Source: Phytomonospora endophytica (GTDB taxonomy: Bacteria > Actinomycetota > Actinomycetes > Mycobacteriales > Micromonosporaceae). Taken from it: DNA of 64,000 nt. Numbering within the stretch: position 1 is the first letter of the stretch; each line of letters begins with the position of its first letter. The stretch spans positions 62,001-126,000 of the forward strand of contig NZ_JACHGT010000008.1 in NCBI RefSeq assembly GCF_014202425.1, given 5' to 3'. The translations under genes were made by a program, and so were the position numbers. Below are positions 41,647 to 49,804 of the stretch, one piece after another. A model generated the notes under the pieces. The model had not been told where the DNA came from. It worked only from the letters and a program-made list of their open reading frames with translations, and made no database searches.

Positions 41647-42650
41647 TACCTGTACACCCCCTGCTCACCGAGCCGGTGCGAGATCTTGTTGGCGGTGTAG
41701 ACCAGGGCCACACCGAGGACGCCCTTCATCAGCCCGGCCGCGGCCGCGACGCCGAAGTGGCCGTCCTGGATCCCGCTCCAGTAGATGAAGGTGTCGAGGA
41801 CCTCGCCGACCTCCGGGCCGACGGCGTCGCGCTGCAGGAAGAACTGCTCGAAGCCGACCGTGAGGATGTCGCCGAGCCGCAGGATCAGCAGCAGCACGAT
41901 GACCGGCCGGATCGCCGGAAGCGTGACGTGCCACAGGCGCCGCCACCAGCCGGCGCCGTCGATGGCGCTCGCCTCGTAGAGCTGCTCGTCCACATTGGCC
42001 AGTGCGGCCAGGAAGATGATCGTGCCCCAGCCCGCCTCCTTCCAGATCACCTGGACGACGACGAGGGGCTTGAAGGCGTCGGGGTTGCCGATGATGTCGA
42101 TCGTGGACAGGCCGTTGTCGTCGAGGATCCCGTTGAGGACGCCGACGTCGCCGAGCACCTGGTTGAACAGCGCCACCACGATCACCCAGGAGATGAAGTG
42201 CGGCAGGTAGACCACGCTCTGCACGAAGCGGCGGATCTTGTCGCCGACCAGGCTGTTCAGCAGCAGGGCCAGGGCCAGCGGCGCCGGGAAGAAGAACACC
42301 AGCTGGAGCAGGGCGATGACGACGGTGTTGCCCGCGGCGTTCCAGAAGTCCGGGTCGCCGAGCAGCACCGTGAAGTTGTCGATCCCGACCCAGGCGCTGT
42401 CCCACACGCCGATGAAGGTCACGTAGTCCTTGAAGGCGATCAGGTTCCCGAACAGCGCGCCGTAGTGGAAGACCACGAAGTAGATCACGCCCGGGAGCAT
42501 CAGCCCGACCAGGAACAGGTCCCGCCTGAGGCGCTGCGCCCGCGTCCGCTTCGGCTTGACCTTCGGCGCGCGCGGCTCCGGGACGGGCGGGTCGCCGGGA
42601 GCGGCGTCGGGTGCGGGGGTACCGCCGGTTGACGCTGCGGTGACGGTCAA
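41646..42650 (-). CDS. Carbohydrate ABC permease (LplB type)
   Basis: A 334-residue permease. A charged, proline-rich cytoplasmic N-terminus (about 1-42, APKVKPKRTRAQRLRRD) is followed by six spans and the EAA loop QLYEASAIDGAGWWRRLWHVTLPAIRP. The start LFLVGLMLPGVIYFVVFHY and the YLPHFISWVIV segment are typical of LplB. It is first gene of the operon permease B - permease C - binding protein - LacI. It diverges from the hydroxyacid dehydrogenase gene. Confidence 0.92.
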   Translation of the reverse strand: MTVTAASTGGTPAPDAAPGDPPVPEPRAPKVKPKRTRAQRLRRDLFLVGLMLPGVIYFVVFHYGALFGNLIAFKDYVTFIGVWDSAWVGIDNFTVLLGDPDFWNAAGNTVVIALLQLVFFFPAPLALALLLNSLVGDKIRRFVQSVVYLPHFISWVIVVALFNQVLGDVGVLNGILDDNGLSTIDIIGNPDAFKPLVVVQVIWKEAGWGTIIFLAALANVDEQLYEASAIDGAGWWRRLWHVTLPAIRPVIVLLLILRLGDILTVGFEQFFLQRDAVGPEVGEVLDTFIYWSGIQDGHFGVAAAAGLMKGVLGVALVYTANKISHRLGEQGVYR

Positions 42651-42705
42651 CGGTGACCTCCTCGCTCATCGGGCGGCTGCGGCCGCGGGTGGAGCTGAAG
42701 ATAGA

Positions 42706-42713
42706 CGGTTTCT
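42706..42713. promoter_or_regulatory. LacI-type half site near the ABC operon start
   Basis: CGGTTTCT repeats the right half of the perfect palindrome at 42832-42845, but the left half is poorly kept. It lies 56 bases upstream of the LplB start and may help repress the transport operon. Confidence 0.3.
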
Positions 42714-42792
42714 GTGACCTAGGACAAGCCCTGTTAATGTTTCAAGTCCATAACACCGCAGGTGGACAACCGAAGTAGCGGCGCAGTGACTG

Positions 42793-42845
42793 TTGACCTT
42801 CGGAAAACTCGGCCCTAGGGTGCTGAAGTTGAGAAACCGGTTTCT
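42793..42845 (+). promoter_or_regulatory. Promoter with LacI-type operator for the catabolic genes
   Basis: TTGACC (42793-42798), a 17-base spacer and TAGGGT (42816-42821) fit a sigma-70-type promoter. The perfect palindrome AGAAACCGGTTTCT (42832-42845) begins about where transcription should start. This is the CpG-centred form typical of LacI-family operators, placed to block transcription. The adjacent LacI protein is the obvious candidate. Confidence 0.7.
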
Positions 42846-42894
42846 ACGCGCGATGATGAACCGGGACGCAACAGGGTGACCCCGAGGAGGGCAC

Positions 42895-43899
42895 GTGAGT
42901 CAACGGCCGTACGGAGCGCTCGCCATGGCGCCATACGCGCGGGCCAGCGCACTGACCGACGAGGTCCTGGACCGGCTGCGCGGCTTCGCCGATGTGGAGC
43001 CCGCGCTGCTGGTCGGCGACTTCGCCGACCCGGCCGCGCGCGACGTGCTGGGCCGCGCCGAGTTCCTCGTGACCGGCTGGGGCTGCCCGCCGCTCGACGC
43101 CGCCGCGCTCGACGCGATGCCGAAACTGCGCGTCGTCGTCCATGCCGCCGGCTCGGTCAAGCACCACGTGACCGAGGAGGTCTGGCGGCGCGGGATCGCG
43201 GTCTCCTCGGCCGCCGACGCCAACGCCACGCCCGTTGCCGAGTACACGCGGGCGATGATCCTGCTGGCGCTCAAGCGGGCCTTCACCCTCTCGGCCCAGC
43301 TGTCGACGATGGGCTGGCCCGGACCGGACCGCAGGCAGCCCAGCGGGATCGTCCGGCGCACCGTCGGGCTCGTCGGCGCCTCGCGGATCGGCCGCCTGGT
43401 GATCGAGCGGCTGCGTGACTTCGACGTCCGGATCCTGGTCAGCGACCCCTATCTGGACGAGGCCGGGGCCGCCGGGCTCGGTGTCGAACTCGCCGACCTG
43501 GACACGCTGGTGTCCACATCGGACGTCGTGAGCCTGCACGCGCCCCAGCTGCCCGAGACCCACCACCTGATGGACGCCCGCCGCCTGGCGCTCATGCCCG
43601 ACGGCGGCATCCTGATCAACACCGCCCGTGGGTCCCTTGTGGACACCGACGCGCTCGTCCGGGAATGCGCGAGCGGGCGGCTCGACGCCGTCCTCGACGT
43701 CACCGACCCCGAACCCATCGACGGCGATCACCCGTTGCTCGCCCTCCCGAACGTCTTCGTGACCCCGCACCTGGCCGGTGCGCAGGGCACCGAGATCGCG
43801 CTGCTCGGCGAGTACGCGGTCGCCGATCTGGAGCGCTTCCTGCGCGGCGAATCCATGCTCGGTGCCGTTGACGTGGCCGAACTTCCCCGGCTAGCCTGA
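42895..43899 (+). CDS. D-isomer 2-hydroxyacid dehydrogenase
   Basis: A 334-residue NAD-dependent hydroxyacid dehydrogenase of the D-isomer family. The Rossmann domain carries GLVGASRIGRLVIERL (about 155-170), followed by the conserved SLHAPQLPETHHLMDARRLALMPDGGILINTARGSLVDTDALV with its Arg. Catalytic Glu lies in DVTDPEPIDGDHPLL and His in VTPHLAGAQGTE. GAGGAGG precedes GTG 42895. It is likely a step in processing the sugar imported by the divergent ABC system; the exact substrate is unknown. It is followed after 6 bases by the DUF2264 gene. Confidence 0.88.
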   Translation: MSQRPYGALAMAPYARASALTDEVLDRLRGFADVEPALLVGDFADPAARDVLGRAEFLVTGWGCPPLDAAALDAMPKLRVVVHAAGSVKHHVTEEVWRRGIAVSSAADANATPVAEYTRAMILLALKRAFTLSAQLSTMGWPGPDRRQPSGIVRRTVGLVGASRIGRLVIERLRDFDVRILVSDPYLDEAGAAGLGVELADLDTLVSTSDVVSLHAPQLPETHHLMDARRLALMPDGGILINTARGSLVDTDALVRECASGRLDAVLDVTDPEPIDGDHPLLALPNVFVTPHLAGAQGTEIALLGEYAVADLERFLRGESMLGAVDVAELPRLA

Positions 43900-43905
43900 C
43901 CGGCC

Positions 43906-45807
43906 ATGAGCTTGAAAGCGCTTTCCATACCTGACCTCGACCACACGCTCTCCCCGCACACGGGCTACACCCGCGCGCATTGGGAGGCCGTCGCCGACCA
44001 CTGGCTGTCGACCGCCTTGGCCCACGCCTCGCCGAACAACGCGCTCTTCGAGATCCCCGGCCGGCACGCCTGGAGCGGGCCGGAGTCGGACGCCCTGGAG
44101 GGTTTCGCGCGCACCTTCCTGATCGCCGCGCCGCGCATCGCCGGCGCCGACGGGAAGGACCCGCTGGGCCTGGCCGACAAGTACGCCGCCGGGCTGGTCG
44201 CGGGCACGACCAGGGGCGGGCCGGAGGAATGGCTGTGGGGCGTCGACTGCGTGCCGCCGCTGACCGGCAAGACGCAGCCGATCGTCGAGGCCGCCAACAT
44301 CGCCTGGGCGCTGCACCTGTCGGGCGACCACGTCTGGGGGCGCCTCGACCAGGCCGGCAAGGAACAGGTCGCCGAGTGGCTGGCCCACCACGCCTCCAAG
44401 CAGGCGTGGAGCAACAACTGGCTGCTGTTCACCGCCGTGATCGAGGCCTTCCTCGCCTCGAAGGGGATCGACACCTCGGTCTTCGACAGCACCGCCGACG
44501 TCCGCCGCGTCGAATCCTGGTACCTGGGCGAAGGCTGGTACACCGACGGCGTCCGCCGCAACATCGACTACTACAACGCCTGGGTGATCCACCCGTTCCT
44601 GTGGGCCTGGTACGACATGGTCGGCGAGAAGCGCGACGCCGACGCGAAGTGGCTGTGGGAGGGCAGGCTCGGCCGCTACCTGGAGAGCTTCCCGCATCTG
44701 TTCGGTGCCAACGGATCCCCGCTCATGCAGGGCCGCTCGCTGACCTACCGCACGGCGACGCTGGCGCCGGTGTGGCTGGGCGCGCTGACCGGGCTGGGCA
44801 CGCTGTCGCCGGGCGCCACGCGGCGGCTGGCGTCGGGAACGCTGAAGTACTTCGTGGACAACGGTGTCGGCGCCGAAGGGCCGCTCTCCCTCGGCTGGCG
44901 CGGCGGTCAGTACCTGCCGGTCACCCAGTACTACTCGGGTCCGGGCTCGCCGTACTTCGCCGGCATGGGCTTCATGGGACTCGCGCTGCCCGCCGACCAT
45001 CCCGTGTGGACGGACGTCGAGGAGCCGCAGCCGTCGGAGACCGGCGATCACCTGATCGGCCTGGACGGCAACGGATGGCTCGCGCACTCGACCTCCGGCG
45101 ACGGCATCGTGCGGCTGGTCAACCACGGCAGCGACCACCACACCGGTGGGACGCCCGATGAGGACCCGCTGTACGTGAAGTTCGCCTACAGCACCCACAC
45201 CGCGCCCGGGATGGACGCCGCCTTCGCCGACAACGTCGACGGCGCCTTCGTGCTCCTCGACGGCGAACCCTCCCGCCGCGGGCCGATCCTGGCCCACCGC
45301 GTGCGCGGGAACGTCGCCGGATCCCGCTGCGCGCCAAGGGAAGGCGCCGAGCTGCGGACGGTCTCGGTGGTCAACGGCGCCTATGAGGTCCGCTGCCACC
45401 TCCTCGACGCCGACCGGCCGACCGCCGTACGCGAAGGCGCGCACGCCGTCGCCGACGACACGCCGGTCGCCCGGGGCGTCGACAGTGGAGCCGCCTGGGC
45501 CCGTCGCGCCGACGGCCTCACCGCCGCCGTGCTCGGCCTGCACGGCTACGAGCGGGCCGAGACCGTCGCCCACGAAGGCGGCAGCATCCTCGGCGAGCAC
45601 CACTCGACGCCGGCCCTGTTCGGGGCCTCGGACGGTGGCCGCAGCGTCCATGTCGCGCTCCACTTCCTCGGCCGTACCGAGGATCCCGCCCTTTCGGTGG
45701 AAACCTGGCAGGCCGCCGCGAGCGTCTCTGTAGGAGACACCACCGTCCGGGTCGACTGGCACGGGGGCGAGTCGGTCATTGTGGACTTGTCGGACTTCGT
45801 CGACTGA
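43906..45807 (+). CDS. DUF2264 family protein, probable glycosidase
   Basis: A 633-residue protein. The N-terminal about 400 residues are an all-helical DUF2264 domain with SPNNALFEIPG, FARTFLIAAPRIAG, IAWALHLSGDHVW, NNWLLFTAVIEAFLA, YTDGVRRNIDYYNAWVIHPFLWAW and LMQGRSLTYRTATLAPVW. The C-terminal part is strand-rich. Its (alpha/alpha) barrel form and some family members point to glycuronide/glycoside breakdown (I believe GH154-like), but that is family-level inference. It has no signal peptide, so it acts inside the cell on imported sugar. A palindrome sits on codons 3-7. Confidence 0.82.
   Translation: MSLKALSIPDLDHTLSPHTGYTRAHWEAVADHWLSTALAHASPNNALFEIPGRHAWSGPESDALEGFARTFLIAAPRIAGADGKDPLGLADKYAAGLVAGTTRGGPEEWLWGVDCVPPLTGKTQPIVEAANIAWALHLSGDHVWGRLDQAGKEQVAEWLAHHASKQAWSNNWLLFTAVIEAFLASKGIDTSVFDSTADVRRVESWYLGEGWYTDGVRRNIDYYNAWVIHPFLWAWYDMVGEKRDADAKWLWEGRLGRYLESFPHLFGANGSPLMQGRSLTYRTATLAPVWLGALTGLGTLSPGATRRLASGTLKYFVDNGVGAEGPLSLGWRGGQYLPVTQYYSGPGSPYFAGMGFMGLALPADHPVWTDVEEPQPSETGDHLIGLDGNGWLAHSTSGDGIVRLVNHGSDHHTGGTPDEDPLYVKFAYSTHTAPGMDAAFADNVDGAFVLLDGEPSRRGPILAHRVRGNVAGSRCAPREGAELRTVSVVNGAYEVRCHLLDADRPTAVREGAHAVADDTPVARGVDSGAAWARRADGLTAAVLGLHGYERAETVAHEGGSILGEHHSTPALFGASDGGRSVHVALHFLGRTEDPALSVETWQAAASVSVGDTTVRVDWHGGESVIVDLSDFVD
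43914..43925. promoter_or_regulatory. LacI-type palindrome inside the DUF2264 start
   Basis: GAAAGCGCTTTC is a perfect 12-bp palindrome 8 bases into the coding region. With GAAACCGGTTTC at 42833 it fits a common LacI consensus GAAAsCGsTTTC. It could give a second roadblock or be bound by another LacI protein. Confidence 0.45.
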
Positions 45808-45818
45808 CCACACTGGTG

Positions 45819-45860
45819 TCCGCGCCGCTCAATGGCATGCCTTACATTGAGCGGCGCGGA
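45819..45860 (+). terminator. 16-bp hairpin after DUF2264
   Basis: TCCGCGCCGCTCAATG (45819-45834) pairs perfectly with CATTGAGCGGCGCGGA (45845-45860) around a 10-base loop, 11 bases after the stop. Confidence 0.8.
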
Positions 45861-45921
45861 TGCCCTCTGTGATTGCGCCCGCCCGGTACGGTGACCGGGA
45901 TCCATTCTGGAGGGGCGAATT

Positions 45922-46791
45922 GTGAGGGTGACGAGGAAGACGAAGCTGGTGTGGGCCGCGGTCGCCGCCGTGGCGGTGCTGCTGGCCGTGGGCATCAAGT
46001 TCGCCCTGGAGGATCCCGCCCTGAAGGCGGGCAGCCAGGCGGGCGCGGCCGGCCCGGGCGGCGAGTCGCCGAACCCCAACACCGGCCAGCCCTCCGAGAC
46101 GCCGACGCCCCCGCCGACCACGCCGCCGCCGTCACCGACGCCGAGTCCGTCGAAGACCAAGGGCGACGGCGAGAACAAGCCGCCGAAACCGAAGAACCCC
46201 TACGACCGGGTCATGTACACCACCGGCGGGAAGAGCGTCGCGCTCACCTTCGACGACGGCCCGGATCCGACGTGGACACCGCAGGTCCTCGGCAAGCTGC
46301 GCGAGCGCGGCATCAAGGCGACCTTCTGCCTCATCGGCAAGAACGCCGACGCGCACCCCGACCTCGTCGCCGACATCGTCCGCGACGGGCACACCCTGTG
46401 CAACCACAGCTGGAATCACGACCTGAAGCTGGGGAAGCGCGGCGCCGAGGAGATCCGCGCCGACATGCAGCGGACCAACGACGCCATCCACCGGGGCGCG
46501 CCCGGCGCCGACATCGCCTACTTCCGCCACCCCGGCGGCGCCTGGACGAACCGCGCCATCGACATCGCCGACGAGCTCGGGATGAAGTCGCTGAACTGGA
46601 CGGTCGACCCGGCCGACTGGGAGAAGCCGTCGGCGAAGAAGATCGCCTCCCGCGTGATCGACGGCACCGAGAGGGGCTCGATCGTGCTCATGCACGACGG
46701 AGGCGGCGACCGGTCGAGGACCATGGAGGCCCTCGACAAGATCCTGCCGAACCTCCAAGACCGCTTCAAACTCATCGCACTGCGGCATTGA
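45922..46791 (+). CDS. Secreted/membrane-anchored polysaccharide deacetylase
   Basis: A 289-residue protein. An N-terminal hydrophobic anchor (about 9-28) and a Pro/Ser/Thr-rich linker (about 48-95, PTPPPTTPPPSPTPSPS) precede a NodB deacetylase domain. Its motifs are TFDDGPD with Asp111 and Asp112, the metal pair in CNHSWNH (His162, His166), FRHPGG with Arg202, and VLMHDG. The family removes acetyl groups from peptidoglycan or chitin-like chains with a zinc ion. The enzyme is outside the membrane. GTG 45922 follows GGAGGGGCGAATT. Confidence 0.9.
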   Translation: MRVTRKTKLVWAAVAAVAVLLAVGIKFALEDPALKAGSQAGAAGPGGESPNPNTGQPSETPTPPPTTPPPSPTPSPSKTKGDGENKPPKPKNPYDRVMYTTGGKSVALTFDDGPDPTWTPQVLGKLRERGIKATFCLIGKNADAHPDLVADIVRDGHTLCNHSWNHDLKLGKRGAEEIRADMQRTNDAIHRGAPGADIAYFRHPGGAWTNRAIDIADELGMKSLNWTVDPADWEKPSAKKIASRVIDGTERGSIVLMHDGGGDRSRTMEALDKILPNLQDRFKLIALRH

Positions 46792-46939
46792 CCTGCGGAT
46801 TCGTAAGGTCGACCCCCCGGATTTCGCGCGTGGAGCCCGCTCACGTATGCTTTCCAAGCCTCCGGCAGGACCGGGTGGAGGCAGTTCGTCACGGATACTG
46901 AGCTGACTCCGGTCAGCGACTGTGTCAGGATGGCGAGGC

Positions 46940-47012
46940 GCCCTCATCGTCTAGTGGCCTAGGACGCCGCCCTTTCAAGGCGGTAGCACGGGTTCGAATC
47001 CCGTTGGGGGCA
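46940..47012 (+). tRNA. tRNA-Glu (UUC)
   Basis: A 73-base cloverleaf: acceptor GCCCTCA with TGGGGGC (two G-U pairs), anticodon stem CCGCC/GGCGG with loop CTTTCAA giving anticodon TTC (46974-46976), and T-arm with GGTTCGAATCC. No CCA is encoded. Confidence 0.95.
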
Positions 47013-47048
47013 CGACTTCGGTCGAGGTTACGATGTAACCGCACACGA

Positions 47049-47122
47049 GGTCCCGTGGAGCAGTTGGAGTGCTCGCCGCCCTGTCAAGGCGGAGGTCGCG
47101 GGTTCAAGTCCCGTCGGGACCG
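47049..47122 (+). tRNA. tRNA-Asp (GUC)
   Basis: A 74-base cloverleaf: acceptor GGTCCCG with CGGGACC, anticodon stem CCGCC/GGCGG with loop CTGTCAA giving GTC (47083-47085), and T-arm GCGGGTTCAAGTCCCGT. It lies 36 bases after tRNA-Glu, so the two are likely co-transcribed. Confidence 0.95.
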
Positions 47123-47130
47123 CGTTGGGA

Positions 47131-47156
47131 AAACCCCCTCTTCGGAGGGGGTTTTT
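47131..47156 (+). terminator. Rho-independent terminator after the tRNA pair
   Basis: AAACCCCCTC (47131-47140), TTCG loop, GAGGGGGTTT (47145-47154), then TT: a classic tetraloop terminator. Confidence 0.93.
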
Positions 47157-47682
47157 CGTGTCGGTCGACCGCCGGCCACCGCGGCCGTCCCCGGCTTCCC
47201 CCGCCGATCGGAGTTCCACCGAACGGCCGAGTTTCGGCAGGCGACGCCCACGGGTACTCCGGATCCGGCGGTCAGAGGAGACACCTGCCGGGTGTGTTCT
47301 CGGCTCAAGAAGTGGGGGGACCCGCGCGTTGTCGAGACGTACGGGGAACATCGCCATCAGGGGCAGCGCCCGGAGGCCTTCCTTCCGCCTCCGGGCGCTG
47401 TTTTCACGCTCGGCGACCGGCTCACCGGCCTCGGCCCCACCGGCGTGGTGGTGCACGACCTCGGGTGGCGCTCCTGGTCCGGCGGACCAAAGAGGGAGGA
47501 CGTCCGCGGTGACCGCCGGTCGGGTGTGACCTGAATCTCACCCGCGCCGTGGCGATCGTCCCCCCGACATCCCTCGCAATCCCTGAGGTACCGCATTCGT
47601 TGGTCCCGCCGCATATGGCGTCACGTCATTACTCTGTCTGGCGCTACGCCATCCCTTGCCGCCGGCCGGAAACGGAGTCGTG
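47157..47682. other. Intergenic region ending a possible small RNA
   Basis: No gene is supported over 526 bases. A 14-bp perfect stem CAGCGCCCGGAGGC (47364-47377) and GCCTCCGGGCGCTG (47387-47400) is followed by TTTT (47401-47404), a good plus-strand terminator with no gene before it. It may end an unannotated small transcript from about 47160-47360. Nearer the next gene, ATGGCGT (47615) and ACGCCAT (47646) are inverted arms about 24 bases apart. Confidence 0.4.
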
Positions 47683-48093
47683 ATGGACAATCCGCTCATG
47701 GACGTCGAGGGCGCCAGAGAACGCCTCGAAGCCTGGAAGGCCGACGCCGAACGGCGGGCCGCCGCGACGCAGGCCGCAGGTGAGGGCCTGCAGGCTTTAC
47801 GCATCAAGGGATCGGACGACTACCGCATCGTCGAGATAACCATCGACTCGTCGGGGTCTCTTGTGGACGTTCAGCTCGCACCGCAGGTCCAGCGGCAGAG
47901 CCCCGAACAGACGCGGCAGGCGATCCTGGCCGCCCACCGGGACGCGCGGGTGAAACTCGCCGAGGCCGCCGCGGAGGTCGTGCGGGAGACGATCGGCGAG
48001 AACTCGGCGACCGGGCGCGCTCTCCTCGCCGGGTTCCAGCCCCGCGACACCGAGCCCGACGACCCCGCCGACCACGGCCGGGAGTGGCGATGA
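47683..48093 (+). CDS. YbaB/EbfC-like protein, first gene of the T7SS effector module
   Basis: A 136-residue protein. An N-terminal helix (EGARERLEAWKADAERRAAATQAAGEGLQ) is followed by two strands, DDYRIVEITIDSSGSLVDVQLAP, then helices, the order of YbaB/EbfC nucleoid-associated proteins. In actinobacteria such genes commonly head clusters of type VII secretion substrates; they may act as chaperones or DNA-binding factors. GGAG lies 5 bases before ATG 47683. It overlaps the next gene by 4 bases (ATGA). Confidence 0.8.
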   Translation: MDNPLMDVEGARERLEAWKADAERRAAATQAAGEGLQALRIKGSDDYRIVEITIDSSGSLVDVQLAPQVQRQSPEQTRQAILAAHRDARVKLAEAAAEVVRETIGENSATGRALLAGFQPRDTEPDDPADHGREWR

Positions 48094-48395
48094 CCGGCTT
48101 CCACGTCGACGTAGCGGCCCTGCGCGCGCACGCCGCCGCGCTGGCGGCCATCCACGAGCGCTTCTCCGCCATCAAGACGGCCAGCGCCTCCATCTTCCAG
48201 GCCGACGACGCCTACGGCCAGCTCTGCCAGTTCCTCCCGCCGGTGCTCGAAGGCCGCCATGAGGCCCAGGACGAGGGCGTCGGGATGCTGGCCGAGAACA
48301 TCGAACTCCTCGCCGCGGGGATCAAGCGGAACGCCGACGCCTACGAGCGGACCGAGGAGTCCGCGACCGGCGGCTTCGACGCCTTCCAGGCCTGA
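48090..48395 (+). CDS. EspC/WXG100-like small type VII secretion protein
   Basis: A 101-residue helical protein without signal peptide. FHVDVAALRAHAAALAAIHERFSAIKTASASIF, then AYGQLCQFLPPVLEGRHEAQDEGVGMLAENIELLAAGIKRNADAYERTEE matches the T7SS_ESX_EspC (DUF2580) family. It lacks a Trp-X-Gly turn. Such proteins are partners or helpers of larger secreted effectors. Translational coupling to the YbaB gene and the downstream genes marks one operon. Confidence 0.82.
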   Translation: MTGFHVDVAALRAHAAALAAIHERFSAIKTASASIFQADDAYGQLCQFLPPVLEGRHEAQDEGVGMLAENIELLAAGIKRNADAYERTEESATGGFDAFQA

Positions 48396-48411
48396 GCATC
48401 GGAGCCCGAAG

Positions 48412-49134
48412 ATGACCGACCTCATCGCGACCACCGGCGACATCACCTCGGACAATCCCGCTCACCGCGACGGCTGGACGGGCCTGCCCCTCGCCGACGA
48501 CTACAAGGGCATCAGCGACGCCATCGAGTCCGGCAGCTGGATCGACGGCTCGGTCGCCGGTCTCGGCGCGGCGCTCAACGTCGCGTCCATCGCGATCGAC
48601 CCGTTCAGCACGCTCCTGTCGATGGGCATCGAGTGGGCCATCGAGCAGATCCAGCCCTTGCGGGACGCCCTCGATTGGCTCGCCGGCGATCCCGAGATCA
48701 TCGAGACGCACGCCATGACCTGGGACAACATGGCCACGGAGCTCTTCTCGATCGGCGAGGACTTGAAAGCCCGCCTGGAAGGCGATCTGGAGAGCTGGCA
48801 GGGCGCGGCCGCCGACGCCTACCGCGCGAAGCTGGCCATCAACATCGACGTCGCGGGCATCTTCGGCGGCACGGCCGCGGGCATGGGCTCGGCGACGCGC
48901 GGCGCCGGGACGCTCGTGACGATGGTCCGCGAGTTCGTCCGCGGCTTCATCGCCGACTGTGTCGCCAAAGTCGTGGTGTGGCTGGCCGAGGTGGCCTTCA
49001 CGGTCGGGGTGGCGACACCGCTCGTCGCGGCCCAGATGGCCGTGGCCGTCGTGAAGTGGGTCGGCCGGATCTTCGGCTGGCTCATGGGTCTCGTCACCAG
49101 CATCCAGTCCCTTCGCGCACTCCTCGACGTCTAG
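48412..49134 (+). CDS. WXG-like secretion domain protein without toxin domain
   Basis: A 240-residue protein. After a short leader, helices around LEGDLESWQGAAADAYRAKLAINIDVAGI contain a WQG turn of the WXG100 fold. The C-terminal third (about 170-235) is hydrophobic (FIADCVAKVVVWLAEVAFTVGVATPLVAAQMAVAVVKWVGRIFGWL), as in the central part of actinobacterial type VII toxins. In most relatives a toxin domain would follow in the same polypeptide; here the protein stops at RALLDV and the toxin-like domain starts as a new gene 9 bases on. Confidence 0.8.
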   Translation: MTDLIATTGDITSDNPAHRDGWTGLPLADDYKGISDAIESGSWIDGSVAGLGAALNVASIAIDPFSTLLSMGIEWAIEQIQPLRDALDWLAGDPEIIETHAMTWDNMATELFSIGEDLKARLEGDLESWQGAAADAYRAKLAINIDVAGIFGGTAAGMGSATRGAGTLVTMVREFVRGFIADCVAKVVVWLAEVAFTVGVATPLVAAQMAVAVVKWVGRIFGWLMGLVTSIQSLRALLDV

Positions 49135-49143
49135 GCGGCCCCG

Positions 49144-49782
49144 ATGCGAATGCTCAAGACGGTTCTGCGGACCGCCGTCACCATGGTGGTCTTCCTCTCG
49201 CTGACGGGCCTCTACAACAAGCACAATCCGCCCGGTGGCGGCGGGGACCCCCCGAACCGCCCGAAGTTCAACCCGGCCATGATGCCCAAGCGCGTCGGCC
49301 CGGCGCAGCAGCACGGCGTGAAACGCGCGCAGGAGGGCAGGCCGGGGGACCCCGGCGACACCTCGGAGACCACGCCGGAGCAGCCGAAGAACCACTGGGA
49401 CGACCCCGATTTCGACGACGCGCGTCACGACATGACGCGCTTCGGAGAGATGGGGGACGGGGCGATGGACAAGATCTGGGACGGCGACGGCCGAGGCAAC
49501 GGCGACCACAAGCCGTCGTCGACCGAGCCGGGGAAGACGCTGTTCCCGCCCGGCACCACCAGGGAACAGGTCGACCGGTGGTTCAGGGACATCGCCGCGA
49601 ATCCGGGCAGCAAACCGGTGGCGCGACCGAACAACGACGGGTGGGAGGTCACCGGCAGGACGCCGGAGGGCATCACCTGCGTCGTTACCCTCGACAAGGA
49701 CGGCAGCATCTCCGGCGGCCACCCGGTCTACACCGACGGCAGCGACGGTGTCACCAGAAACCCCATGCCGCCGCGTAACTAG
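49144..49782 (+). CDS. EndoU-like putative toxin (split effector)
   Basis: A 212-residue protein. An N-terminal hydrophobic segment (about 7-24) is followed by a disordered Gly/Pro/Asp-rich region (27-100). The C-terminal domain reads IWDGDGRGNGDH, then PGKTLFPPGTTREQVDRWFRDIAANPG and ITCVVTLDKDGSISGGHPVY. This resembles the bacterial EndoU toxin pattern (HIxxGDxxGGGH, PGKTxFP, DVATDP). His122 and Lys131 fit the second catalytic His and the Lys, but the first His position holds Lys110. It is either a variant or a weakened nuclease. The RNase role is inferred. Confidence 0.6.
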   Translation: MRMLKTVLRTAVTMVVFLSLTGLYNKHNPPGGGGDPPNRPKFNPAMMPKRVGPAQQHGVKRAQEGRPGDPGDTSETTPEQPKNHWDDPDFDDARHDMTRFGEMGDGAMDKIWDGDGRGNGDHKPSSTEPGKTLFPPGTTREQVDRWFRDIAANPGSKPVARPNNDGWEVTGRTPEGITCVVTLDKDGSISGGHPVYTDGSDGVTRNPMPPRN

Positions 49783-49804
49783 CGTTCCCCCACGAGGAGT
49801 CGAG

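Noticed and set aside
40709-41713. Upstream extension of the binding-protein frame by 335 codons
   Set aside because: It overlaps the permease gene on the same strand in another frame and has low-complexity Arg/Gly content. The Tat signal and lipobox show the true start at 40708.
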